Shown: one piece after another, positions 4,361-12,320 of the stretch
Layout of the letters: each line of letters opens with the position of its first letter
Position numbering within the stretch: the stretch's first letter is position 1
Origin: UBA1081 sp964613045
Lineage (GTDB): Bacteria > Bacillota > Clostridia > Oscillospirales > Acutalibacteraceae
Length of the DNA: 14,638 bases
Direction of reading: 5' to 3'
NCBI GenBank assembly: GCA_964613045.1
Contig: CAZTFS010000059.1
Coordinates: 1-14,638, forward strand
Translations under genes and position numbers: made by a program
Notes under the pieces: generated by a model
Databases searched by the model: none
Seen by the model: only the letters and a program-made list of their open reading frames with translations
What the model was told of the DNA's origin: nothing

Positions 4361-5494
4361 TCATTTTATTCTGGTATCAAGAAGATCCGCATACTTAGTA
4401 TAAAATTCATCAAATGTATCTTCTTCAAGTGCAGTTCTTATTTTTGACATAAGTGTGTTGTAAAAATACAGATTATGCATTACTGCAAGTCTTAGGGCAA
4501 GAACTTCTTTAGCTTTAAAAAGATGTCTTAAATATGCTCTTGAATGATTTCGACATACAGGACAGTCACATTCAGAGTCAACAGGAGAATCGTCACGCTC
4601 ATATTTTGCATTGTTAAGATTAATTATTCCGTGCCACGTGAACATGTGCCCATGACGTGCATTTCGGCTGGGCATAACGCAGTCAAAAAGGTCAACTCCC
4701 CTTTTTACTCCTTCAATAATGTTTCCCGGAGTTCCTACACCCATCAGATATCTGATTTTATTTTTTGGCATATACGGTTCAACTGATGATATTATACGGT
4801 ACATATCCTCTTTCGGCTCACCCACAGCGAGTCCGCCGATAGCGTAACCGTCAAGATCAAGCTCTGCGATTTCTTTCATATGCTCAATTCTCAAATCATC
4901 GTATGTACAGCCCTGATTGATACCGAAAAGCATCTGCTGTTTATTTATTGTTTCGGGAAGAGAATTCAGCCTGTCCATTTCATTTTTACATCGCTTGAGC
5001 CAACGTGTTGTTCTTTCACATGACTTTTTTGCATATTCATAAGGTGCAGGATTTTCAACACATTCATCAAATGCCATAGCAATCGTTGATGCGAGATGGG
5101 ACTGAATCTGCATGCTTTCTTCGGGACCCATAAAAATATGTCTGCCGTCTACATGTGACTGAAAATATACACCTTCTTCTTTAATTTTTCTTAAAGAAGC
5201 AAGTGAAAAAACCTGAAAACCACCGCTGTCAGTCAATATAGGTCCATTCCATCCTGTAAACTTGTGCAAACCGCCCATTTCGTAAACAACATCATCACCG
5301 GGTCTGACATGCAGATGATATGTATTGCAAAGCATAACCTGACAATTAATATCCTTTAAATCGAGTGCAGATAAACCGCCTTTAATGGCTGCACAAGTTG
5401 CAACATTCATAAAACCGGGAGTTTTTACCGTACCGTGAGGAGTTTCAAATTCGCCCAAGCGGGCGGTTCCGACATTCTTAATTAATTTATACAT
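4361..5494 (-). CDS. tgt: tRNA-guanine transglycosylase
   Basis: This enzyme exchanges G34 of GUN-anticodon tRNAs for preQ1 in queuosine synthesis. The 377-aa length is normal for bacteria. Key parts are visible: D89 in LTDSGGFQVFS (general acid/base), AFDECVE around D143, the glycine loop GYAIGGLAVGE (217-226), and the nucleophile D271 in DLFDCVMPSRNARHG. The zinc site is C309, C311, C314 and H340. The gene follows queA by 11 bases in one operon, the usual pairing of consecutive pathway enzymes. Confidence 0.97.
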   Translation of the reverse strand: MYKLIKNVGTARLGEFETPHGTVKTPGFMNVATCAAIKGGLSALDLKDINCQVMLCNTYHLHVRPGDDVVYEMGGLHKFTGWNGPILTDSGGFQVFSLASLRKIKEEGVYFQSHVDGRHIFMGPEESMQIQSHLASTIAMAFDECVENPAPYEYAKKSCERTTRWLKRCKNEMDRLNSLPETINKQQMLFGINQGCTYDDLRIEHMKEIAELDLDGYAIGGLAVGEPKEDMYRIISSVEPYMPKNKIRYLMGVGTPGNIIEGVKRGVDLFDCVMPSRNARHGHMFTWHGIINLNNAKYERDDSPVDSECDCPVCRNHSRAYLRHLFKAKEVLALRLAVMHNLYFYNTLMSKIRTALEEDTFDEFYTKYADLLDTRIK

Positions 5495-5505
5495 AATTTA
5501 CCTCT

Positions 5506-6531
5506 TTATAAAATAACCATTGCATCGCCGAAGCTGAAAAATCTGTATTTTAATTCAATGGCTGTGTTGTACGCATTCAAAACATTTTCTCTGCCTGCAA
5601 ATGCTGAAACGAGCATTATTAATGTACTTTCGGGCAGATGAAAATTAGTTATAAGTCCGTCAATACATTTAAACCTGTATCCCGGATATATAAAAATGTT
5701 TGTAGAATTATTACACTCGGATATATAACCTTCATCATCACTTGCAGATTCAAGCGTTCTGCAGGATGTTGTACCGACTGCTATAACTCTGCCGCCGTTC
5801 TTCTTAGTTTCATTAATTATCTCGGCAGTCTCTTTCGGAATCCAATAATGCTCAGAATGCATCTCATGATCCTCAATATTTTCCGCCTTAACCGGTCTGA
5901 ACGTACCGATACCCACATGCAATGTAACATATACTACTGTTACACCCATATTTTCAATCTTTTTTATAAGTTCAGGTGTAAAATGTAAGCCGGCAGTGGG
6001 AGCAGCTGCTGAACCGAGCTCTTTAGAGTATACGGTCTGATAGCGTTCTTTATCTTCAAGTTCATGTGTAATATAATGAGGTAACGGCATTTCTCCTATT
6101 TTGTCAAGTACTTCATATATGTTGGACGCTTCATAAGAAAACTTAGCAATCCTGTTGCCGTTATCAAGAATTTCAAGAATTTCCGCATGCAAGATTCCGT
6201 CACCGAAATTAAAGGTATCTCCTGTTTTTGCCTTTCGTCCGGGACCTGTTATAACTTCCCATTTATCATTACCCAAATTGTTGAGCAATAAAAATTCAAC
6301 TTTTGCTCCTGTCGGTTTTATGCCGAAAATTCTTGCCGGTAAAACACGTGTATTGTTGAGAACAAGACAGTCGCCTTTTTTTAAATAATCTGTTATATTA
6401 AAGAAATTTCGATGTGAAATCTCACCTGTAATTCTGTTAAGATGCAGCAATCCGGATTCATCACGGTTTTTAATAGGCTCTTGTGCTATCAATTCTTTAG
6501 GTAAATCGAAATAAAAATCTGATTTTTTCAT
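5506..6531 (-). CDS. queA: S-adenosylmethionine:tRNA ribosyltransferase-isomerase
   Basis: QueA moves the ribosyl group of SAM onto preQ1 in tRNA to make epoxyqueuosine, the step after Tgt. The 341-aa length is standard. Conserved blocks in order: DFYFDLPKELIAQEP (5-19), LVLNNTRVLPARI (56-68), GSAAAPTAGLHFT (173-185), TLHVGIGTFRPV (203-214), HSEHY (225-229), AVGTTSCRTLES (251-262) and TNFHLPESTLIMLVSAFAG (295-313). It is the first gene of the queA-tgt pair and is divergent from asd. The ribosome site is weak (GGTG, eight bases upstream). I could not place a convincing minus-strand promoter in the AT-rich 163-bp gap. Confidence 0.97.
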   Translation of the reverse strand: MKKSDFYFDLPKELIAQEPIKNRDESGLLHLNRITGEISHRNFFNITDYLKKGDCLVLNNTRVLPARIFGIKPTGAKVEFLLLNNLGNDKWEVITGPGRKAKTGDTFNFGDGILHAEILEILDNGNRIAKFSYEASNIYEVLDKIGEMPLPHYITHELEDKERYQTVYSKELGSAAAPTAGLHFTPELIKKIENMGVTVVYVTLHVGIGTFRPVKAENIEDHEMHSEHYWIPKETAEIINETKKNGGRVIAVGTTSCRTLESASDDEGYISECNNSTNIFIYPGYRFKCIDGLITNFHLPESTLIMLVSAFAGRENVLNAYNTAIELKYRFFSFGDAMVIL

Positions 6532-6569
6532 TTATTTTGCACCAATTTTCTAAAATTCTTTTATTTAAG

Positions 6570-6598
6570 TTGACACTTTAAAATAATAATGATAATAT
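6570..6598 (+). promoter_or_regulatory. Promoter of the asd-dapA(-dapB) cluster
   Basis: TTGACA (6570-6575) is perfect consensus; TAATAT (6593-6598) lies 17 bp downstream as a fair -10. The roughly 90-base leader has one hairpin, ACGGGA (6619-6624) with TCCCGT (6643-6648). It is too short for a lysine riboswitch and shows no T-box elements. Confidence 0.65.
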
Positions 6599-6694
6599 AT
6601 ATACTAATGTGTTATGTGACGGGATATATTATATTGCAATTTTCCCGTAATTACAATAGTAAAATTAAATTTCTTGTTCGGAGGAATGAAAATT

Positions 6695-7786
6695 ATGAAG
6701 AAATACAAGGTAGGTATTATCGGAGCAACAGGTATGGTTGGTCAGCGTTTTATTACACTTCTTTCTGATCACCCTTGGTATGATATTACTGTTCTTGCCG
6801 CAAGTCCCAGATCAGCAGGTAAAAAATATGAGGAAGCTCTCGGCGGCAGATGGGTAATGAAAACAGAAATGCCCGAAAAAGTTAAGGATATGGTCGTCTG
6901 TGACGCAACGGCAGATATTGAAAAAATTGCTGATATCGTTGATTTCGTGTTCTGTGCCGTTGATATGAAAAAGGATGAAATAAAGGCTCTCGAAGAGGCT
7001 TATGCAAAAGCTGAGTGTCCTGTAGTTTCCAATAACTCTGCTCACAGATTTACTGATGACGTTCCAATGATTATCCCTGAGATCAACAATAATCATCTTA
7101 ATATCATTGAATCTCAGAAAAAGCGTCTCGGAACAAAGAGAGGATTTATCGCTGTTAAATCAAACTGCTCACTTCAGAGCTATGTTCCCGCCCTCTATCC
7201 TCTTGATGAAAAGTTCGGTGTTAAGGATGTTCTTGTTTGTACCTATCAGGCTATTTCAGGTGCAGGCAAAACTTTTGAAAGATGGCCCGAAATGGTTGAT
7301 AATGTCATTCCTTACATCGGTGGTGAAGAAGAAAAAAGCGAAAAAGAACCTCTTAAGATATGGGGAAAAGTTATTGACGGAAAGATCGTTCCTGCAACAG
7401 AGCCTCATTTTACAGCACAGTGCTTAAGAGTTCCCGTTTCAGACGGTCATATGGCTGCTTGCTTTGTTCGTTTTGAAAACAAGCCCACGAAGGATGAGAT
7501 TCTCGAAGTGTGGAAGAATTTCAGAGGAAGACCTCAGGAGCTTGAACTTCCCCATGCTCCCAAGCAGTTCCTTAATTACTATGAAGAAGACAATATGCCT
7601 CAGACAAAAATAAACAGAGAGCTTGAAGGCGGCATGGCTATTTCAACAGGCCGTCTGAGAGAAGATTCACAGTACGATTACAAATTTGTTTGCATTTCTC
7701 ACAACACATTGAGAGGTGCTGCAGGCGGTGCGGTACTTCTTGCCGAACTGCTCTGTGCTGAGGGTTACATTGAACCCAAAAACTGA
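6695..7786 (+). CDS. asd: Aspartate-semialdehyde dehydrogenase
   Basis: It reduces aspartyl phosphate to aspartate semialdehyde with NADPH, the branch point of the lysine/DAP, threonine and methionine pathways. At 363 aa it belongs to the longer archaeal/fungal-like ASADH type also found in many Clostridia. Visible parts: the NADP loop GIIGATGMVGQR (7-18), the catalytic C158 in KSNCSLQSYVPAL, and H252 in RVPVSDGHMAACFV. The start is ATG 6695, with GGAGG (6680-6684) ten bases ahead; an in-frame TTG at 6674 and an ATG at 6686 are placed wrongly for that ribosome site. dapA follows after 19 bases. Confidence 0.95.
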   Translation: MKKYKVGIIGATGMVGQRFITLLSDHPWYDITVLAASPRSAGKKYEEALGGRWVMKTEMPEKVKDMVVCDATADIEKIADIVDFVFCAVDMKKDEIKALEEAYAKAECPVVSNNSAHRFTDDVPMIIPEINNNHLNIIESQKKRLGTKRGFIAVKSNCSLQSYVPALYPLDEKFGVKDVLVCTYQAISGAGKTFERWPEMVDNVIPYIGGEEEKSEKEPLKIWGKVIDGKIVPATEPHFTAQCLRVPVSDGHMAACFVRFENKPTKDEILEVWKNFRGRPQELELPHAPKQFLNYYEEDNMPQTKINRELEGGMAISTGRLREDSQYDYKFVCISHNTLRGAAGGAVLLAELLCAEGYIEPKN

Positions 7787-7805
7787 TATAAGGAGAGATT
7801 CATTT

Positions 7806-8702
7806 ATGAAAAAGCCCGTAATTTTTGAAGGCTCTGCTATCGCTGTTGTCACCCCCTTTACTGAGGATCTCAAAAAGATAGATTATGCTGAATTTGAAAA
7901 AATAATAAATTATCAGATTGAAAACGGTACTGATGCCATTGTTGTTTGCGGTACAACAGGTGAAGGCTCTACTCTTTCTCACGAAGAGCATGTTAATGCT
8001 ATGAAATTCTGTGTTGATGTTACAGCTAAGAGAGTTCCCGTTATTGCAGGTACAGGTTCAAACGATACATTCTATGCGGTTGAGCTTTCCAACGAGGCTG
8101 AAAGTGTTGGTGCAGACGGTCTTCTTATGGTTACACCTTACTACAACAAGACTTCTCAGAGCGGTCTTATTGAACATTACAATTACATTGCTGACAGAGT
8201 TTCCGCACCGATAATACTTTACAACGTTCCCGGCAGAACAGGTATGACTATCAAGCCTGAAACTTATGCAGAACTTGCAAAGCACGAAAGAATCGTTGCA
8301 ACAAAAGAAGCTTGCGGCGACATTTCAATGATTCAGAAGGTTGCGGCTCTTTGCGGTGACAGCCTTACGATCTACTCAGGTAATGACGATCAGATTCTTC
8401 CGATAATGGCTCTCGGCGGAAAAGGTGTCATTTCAGTGCTTTCTCACGTTGCCCCCGGAGTAGCACATGACATCGCAAGAAAGTATCTTGACGGAGATGT
8501 AAAGGGCTCAAGAGACCTTCAGCTTGAATATCTTGACCTTTGCAATGCTCTTTTCTGTGATGTAAACCCCATCCCCGTTAAAGAAGCTATGAATATGTGC
8601 GGCTGGAATGTGGGCAGATGCAGAATGCCTCTCGGTCAGATGAACGATGCTTCAAAGGCGATCCTTTATAATGCACTTAAGAAGCATAACCTTGTAAAAT
8701 AA
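7806..8702 (+). CDS. dapA: 4-Hydroxy-tetrahydrodipicolinate synthase
   Basis: DapA condenses pyruvate with aspartate semialdehyde, the first committed step to DAP and lysine. It is a 298-aa (beta/alpha)8 aldolase of normal size. The Schiff-base lysine is K167 in VATKEACGD, with Y139 in YNVPGRTG, GTTGE (49-53) and R144 forming the active site. The start at 7806 has AAGGAG (7790-7795) ten bases upstream; the frame is open further upstream but there overlaps the end of asd. It directly uses the product of asd, encoded just before it. Confidence 0.97.
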   Translation: MKKPVIFEGSAIAVVTPFTEDLKKIDYAEFEKIINYQIENGTDAIVVCGTTGEGSTLSHEEHVNAMKFCVDVTAKRVPVIAGTGSNDTFYAVELSNEAESVGADGLLMVTPYYNKTSQSGLIEHYNYIADRVSAPIILYNVPGRTGMTIKPETYAELAKHERIVATKEACGDISMIQKVAALCGDSLTIYSGNDDQILPIMALGGKGVISVLSHVAPGVAHDIARKYLDGDVKGSRDLQLEYLDLCNALFCDVNPIPVKEAMNMCGWNVGRCRMPLGQMNDASKAILYNALKKHNLVK

Positions 8703-8709
8703 TTTAATT

Positions 8710-8744
8710 AAAGTCGGGTGATTGATTTTGCCCGACTTTCTTTT
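8710..8744 (+). terminator. Hairpin between dapA and dapB
   Basis: AAAGTCGGG (8710-8718) pairs perfectly with CCCGACTTT (8731-8739) over a 12-base loop, then CTTTT. The T-run is short, so this is probably a partial terminator or a processing/stability stem that lowers dapB expression relative to asd-dapA. Confidence 0.65.
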
Positions 8745-8762
8745 AAAAGGATGTGAATCAAA

Positions 8763-9518
8763 ATGGTAAAAGTTATTTTAAGCGGTTGTTGCGGTAAGAT
8801 GGGTACTGCGGTTACAAATGCAATTAAAGAACGTGATGATATTCATATAACTGCCGGTGTTGATGTATTTGAATGCGATACGCTTCCCTATCCCGTTTTT
8901 CCTGCATTCGATGAAGTCTCATGCGAGGCTGATGTAATCATTGATTTTTCCAATCCGTCAGCTTTAGCTTCAATTCTTGATTATTCCGTCAAGAATAATA
9001 TTCCTGCAGTGCTTTGTGCTACGGGTTATACTGCTGAACAAAACCAAATAATCGAAAATGCCTCAAAATCGGTTGCAGTGTTCCGTTCGGGCAATATGTC
9101 TTTGGGCATCAATCTTCTTTCCGAGCTTGCAAAAGCGGCAGCAAAGATCCTCGGAGGCTCTTTTGACGTTGAAATTGTAGAAGCACACCATAATCTTAAG
9201 CTTGATGCACCAAGCGGAACAGCGATTATGCTTGAAAAAGCGGTTGAAGACGGACTTGATTATAAGCCTGATCTTGTCTACGACAGACATGATCGCTCAC
9301 AGAGAAGAGATAAGCACGAAATAGGAATGCACTCGATCCGAGGCGGAACAATTGTAGGCGAACATGAAATAATTTTTGCAGGTAATGATGAAATAATCAA
9401 ACTGAGTCATACTGCACTTTCTAAAAATGTTTTTGCTGCAGGTGCAGTTAACGCAGCCGTTTACATGAAAGGGAAACAGTCCGGATTGTATGACATGTCT
9501 AACGTGATCAACGGATAA
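8763..9518 (+). CDS. dapB: 4-Hydroxy-tetrahydrodipicolinate reductase
   Basis: DapB reduces the DapA product with NAD(P)H on the way to diaminopimelate, needed for peptidoglycan and lysine. It is 251 aa. The nucleotide loop is GCCGKMG (8-14; GxxGRMG in most homologs). FSNPSAL (62-68) and CATGYT (85-90) belong to the Rossmann part. EAHHNLKLDAPSGTA (140-154) holds the catalytic histidine pair and lysine. AGGATGTGA (8748-8756) is a near-perfect ribosome site six bases ahead of the ATG. Third gene of the cluster, separated from dapA by a hairpin. Confidence 0.96.
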   Translation: MVKVILSGCCGKMGTAVTNAIKERDDIHITAGVDVFECDTLPYPVFPAFDEVSCEADVIIDFSNPSALASILDYSVKNNIPAVLCATGYTAEQNQIIENASKSVAVFRSGNMSLGINLLSELAKAAAKILGGSFDVEIVEAHHNLKLDAPSGTAIMLEKAVEDGLDYKPDLVYDRHDRSQRRDKHEIGMHSIRGGTIVGEHEIIFAGNDEIIKLSHTALSKNVFAAGAVNAAVYMKGKQSGLYDMSNVING

Positions 9519-9530
9519 ATAAAAAAGAAT

Positions 9531-9600
9531 AAAAAAAATAACCTCTGCGGTACAACGGACAGAATAAAAAAGTCTGTTACACCCGGAGGTTATATTTTTA
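9531..9600. terminator. Bidirectional terminator between convergent genes
   Basis: ATAACCTC (9538-9545) pairs with GAGGTTAT (9586-9593), GGT (9549-9551) with ACC (9581-9583), and ACAGA (9559-9563) with TCTGT (9573-9577). This makes a branched stem flanked by an A-run on the left and TATATTTTTA on the right. It would end both dapB and the minus-strand transporter operon. Confidence 0.8.
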
Positions 9601-9606
9601 TATTAA

Positions 9607-10530
9607 TTACAGTTCATGTAAATCATAGCATGCTGATGTATCTGTGGAAAGATTGTCAACATACCACGACTTTCCAATCTTTACAACTACAACATCAATT
9701 ACAGTGATAAGCTCACCATCTTGCGATGTAACTTCAACTGTTATGTCCTGAACATCAGAAATGTCATCAATTGTGACTCCGTATGTTGCAAGAACCGTAA
9801 TATCAGCGGAAGACTTATATTCATCAATATCGATCTCATCCTGAGCCGTAACTGATGAAGTCAGTTTATAATCATCACCGTAAAGCTCCTCATATAAACC
9901 AATTGACTTATAGCTCAACTGAACACCTGTATTTGAATCAAACTCATCTTCAGTTCCTGTAAGTTTGTCACCATACTCAGCAACGTTAGCCTCAAATGCA
10001 GTAAAGAAAATTTCATCGGTAAAATAGCTGTCACCAAAAACATGCTGACGAACCTCAATCAATTTTTCTATGTACTGCGTGTAAACAGAATCATAATCAT
10101 CCCAACCGTATGTTGCGATAAGTTCCTCATAGTAAGGATACATAGTGTCAATGACCTGTCCTGAAAGCGTGCCGTTATCGTTTATTGTTGCATCGCTCAT
10201 ATAAGATTCATCGTTATATCCGACAAAATCATCAGAATCAGCTCCGATCTGATAATCAGTGTCTCTGTAAACTGCAGGATATACATAGTATTTACGGATA
10301 AAATCACCGTATTTACTGCTCTTGCTTGCAAGCGTGTTTTTGTATGCGTTATATCCGTCACCTGTCTGAACTATCGTGTCCACATAAGTCTTAGCCAATT
10401 CATCGGGGTGAAATGCAGTATATCTCGAGCTGAAAGTTGTTATACAAATAATAACAAGCAATGTCGCTATGATTATAAATGTTGCTATTGCATAAAGCTT
10501 CGTATTAAAGCCATTTTTCTTATCTGACAT
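9607..10530 (-). CDS. Membrane-anchored acidic protein of unknown function
   Basis: This 307-aa protein has an uncleaved N-terminal signal anchor (basic start MSDKKNG, hydrophobic residues about 13-33). The roughly 270-aa outer domain is rich in Asp, Glu and Tyr, with one cysteine near the C-terminus. I recognise no catalytic motif. The last 100 residues (SADITVLATYGVTIDDIS and the valine-rich stretch that follows) look like a beta sandwich or NTF2-like fold ending in a WYVDNL strand, a pattern common in extracellular Firmicute proteins; the fold is a guess. It lies 13 bases after the GPH transporter. AAGGAGG overlaps the transporter's stop and sits about eight bases ahead of the ATG, so the two are probably co-expressed. 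A surface partner of the transporter is conceivable, but nothing in the sequence proves it. Confidence 0.8.
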   Translation of the reverse strand: MSDKKNGFNTKLYAIATFIIIATLLVIICITTFSSRYTAFHPDELAKTYVDTIVQTGDGYNAYKNTLASKSSKYGDFIRKYYVYPAVYRDTDYQIGADSDDFVGYNDESYMSDATINDNGTLSGQVIDTMYPYYEELIATYGWDDYDSVYTQYIEKLIEVRQHVFGDSYFTDEIFFTAFEANVAEYGDKLTGTEDEFDSNTGVQLSYKSIGLYEELYGDDYKLTSSVTAQDEIDIDEYKSSADITVLATYGVTIDDISDVQDITVEVTSQDGELITVIDVVVVKIGKSWYVDNLSTDTSACYDLHEL

Positions 10531-10543
10531 TATATTCCCCTCC

Positions 10544-12028
10544 TTAACTTTCGGTTTTTACGGTTTCAGAAGCATTTCCCGCAGCTTCACGGCGTTCAAT
10601 AAGAGCTTTTGTGATCATTTCCTTTTTTTCGCCTACCATATCATAGAAGAATATAGGTACTGCCTGAAGAATAACAAAAACTGCAGGAATAATTGTATAG
10701 ATCATTAAAAGTTTATTAAGAGTCGTATCTGCCTGAGCCGCATAAGCTACGTTTGCATCCGTTGAAACAAGATAACCTGACCAGGTGTAAAGAAGCCAAG
10801 GTCCGAGAGCTTTTGTGAATGCGGATGCAATTTTCGAGAACAGACCGTAACCTGCATAAGCAAGACCTTCCTGTCTCTTTCCCGTCTTATATTCGATTTC
10901 GTCAACGCAGTCAGCAATCATAATATTTGGTGTAACATTTGTGTTGCCGTGCTGGAGACCGCAGAAGAAATTAAGAATAAGGAACGGGATAATAAGACCG
11001 TCATTAAAGCCTATTCCTCTCGAAATAAGGAAAAGAATAGACAGAGATGAAGCACCGTAAACACTGAACAGAATAAATGTCTGCTTTGTTGAGAATTTTT
11101 TCAGAACAAGATTAACAAGAAGTGTTCCTACTGCAGTACCGATACCCATTGGCAACAGAAGACCCAGTTTCAGGTCTTTTGAACCGAGAAGATATATTGC
11201 TATGTAAAGAGAAACTGTACCGTAAACGCCTCTGCCGAAGCCACAGAGCTTAGTCAGAGAAACCATCAGAAGATTCTTATTTGTAAAAACGACATTTACG
11301 GCATCTTTAAGGCTTACTTTTTCCTGTGTAAACGGAACACGTTCTTTGTTATTCACAAAGAAGATCATGACGAACAGAATAAGACCTAACGCACAGATGC
11401 CTGTTGAGATTATAAGATCAAGTCCCTGACCTTCGGCATTTTTATACTGCTGTTCTCCCATAACAGCCTTCATGACAAGACCGACAACGAGAACAACGAC
11501 CATACCGCCGGACTGACCGACTGAACGCAGGAATGATGCAATTGAAATTGCACTTGAACGCTCAGAAGGATTTGGTGAGCAAAGAGCACCGAAACAGTTT
11601 GCGGGGCTTTCAACAGCACAACAAGCCATTGTATAAACAGAATACACCACAAACATCCATATAATAGCAAGCGTCTGATTATTTGTGTTAGGTGCCACAA
11701 AAACAAGCATTGAAATGAGTGCAAGCGGAATAACACCAAAGCCGACCCAAGGCTTTACTTTACCGAATTTTGTTCTTGTATTATCGACGAGATAACCGAT
11801 AACCAATTCACAGACAGCTCCTACTATACCTGCCACAAGGAATACAACAGAAATAATATTTGACATTGTATCAGGATCAAAGCCCTTTCCCTTGAATGCA
11901 AAATCTGCAAAGAATGTTGCAGTATAGTCAGGCATCCAGCCTGTAAGCAGTGCAACACCGAAAAGTCCGATACCGAAAGTAATTATTTCCGATTTATTCA
12001 TATATTTTTTATTTGTTTTTTCGGACAT
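10544..12028 (-). CDS. GPH-family sugar:cation symporter (MelB-like)
   Basis: This 494-aa polytopic membrane protein has about 12 hydrophobic helices. The N-terminal half carries the GPH/MFS_2 signature: IGYLVDNTRTKFGKVKPWV (77-95) matches the loop with the conserved aspartate and TR-x-x-GK-x-(R/K)P found in melibiose and glucuronide carriers. The substrate is a glycoside, pentoside or hexuronide with Na+ or H+; which one cannot be read from sequence, and no glycosidase gene lies in the window. The start is ATG 12028 because GGGAGG lies seven bases ahead; an upstream ATG at 12043 overlaps that site. First gene of a two-gene operon. Confidence 0.88.
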   Translation of the reverse strand: MSEKTNKKYMNKSEIITFGIGLFGVALLTGWMPDYTATFFADFAFKGKGFDPDTMSNIISVVFLVAGIVGAVCELVIGYLVDNTRTKFGKVKPWVGFGVIPLALISMLVFVAPNTNNQTLAIIWMFVVYSVYTMACCAVESPANCFGALCSPNPSERSSAISIASFLRSVGQSGGMVVVLVVGLVMKAVMGEQQYKNAEGQGLDLIISTGICALGLILFVMIFFVNNKERVPFTQEKVSLKDAVNVVFTNKNLLMVSLTKLCGFGRGVYGTVSLYIAIYLLGSKDLKLGLLLPMGIGTAVGTLLVNLVLKKFSTKQTFILFSVYGASSLSILFLISRGIGFNDGLIIPFLILNFFCGLQHGNTNVTPNIMIADCVDEIEYKTGKRQEGLAYAGYGLFSKIASAFTKALGPWLLYTWSGYLVSTDANVAYAAQADTTLNKLLMIYTIIPAVFVILQAVPIFFYDMVGEKKEMITKALIERREAAGNASETVKTES

Positions 12029-12061
12029 AATTGAACCTCCCATTTATATTGATAATAAGTA

Positions 12062-12090
12062 ATTATACCATTAAAACAAACAATGTTCAA
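12062..12090 (-). promoter_or_regulatory. Promoter of the GPH transporter operon
   Basis: On the minus strand TTGAAC (complement of 12085-12090) and a perfect TATAAT (complement of 12062-12067) are 17 bp apart, 34 bases before the start codon. No clear operator was seen. Confidence 0.75.
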
Positions 12091-12262
12091 TAGAGTGAAG
12101 CACCAAATATGCAATTGAAATTTTAGCTAATATTACTTGTTGCGTTAAAATGTATAAGAATTTATTGCTAAGCATAATAAAAACGACTCTATTTGTCTCA
12201 AAAATTATTATAGATAAAATATGCTTGAGTAGAGAATTCTTTAATATATTTATGTTTTAGAC

Positions 12263-12292
12263 TTGCATATTATAGCGCACTGCGCTATAATA
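12263..12292 (+). promoter_or_regulatory. Methyltransferase promoter with GCGC-containing palindromic operator
   Basis: TTGCAT (12263-12268) and TATAAT (12286-12291) are separated by 17 bp. A perfect 25-bp palindrome, arms 12268-12279 and 12281-12292 around C12280, fills the whole spacer and the -10. Each arm contains one GCGC (12275-12278 and 12282-12285), the expected target of the methyltransferase encoded 29 bp downstream. It is therefore both a symmetric protein-binding site and a double methylation site in the heart of the promoter. Confidence 0.85.
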
Positions 12293-12320
12293 GTTACAGT
12301 TTATATTGGAGGTTTATTTT

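Noticed and set aside
5638..5988. Plus-strand open frame antisense to queA
   Set aside because: It lies wholly inside a well-conserved queA with all motifs present.
6600..6694. Possible lysine riboswitch or T-box in the asd leader
   Set aside because: The leader is about 90 bases with only one simple hairpin; a lysine riboswitch needs about 170 bases and no T-box sequence is present.
7107..7427. Second-frame plus-strand open frame inside asd
   Set aside because: It overlaps the catalytic region of asd and has no independent evidence of translation.
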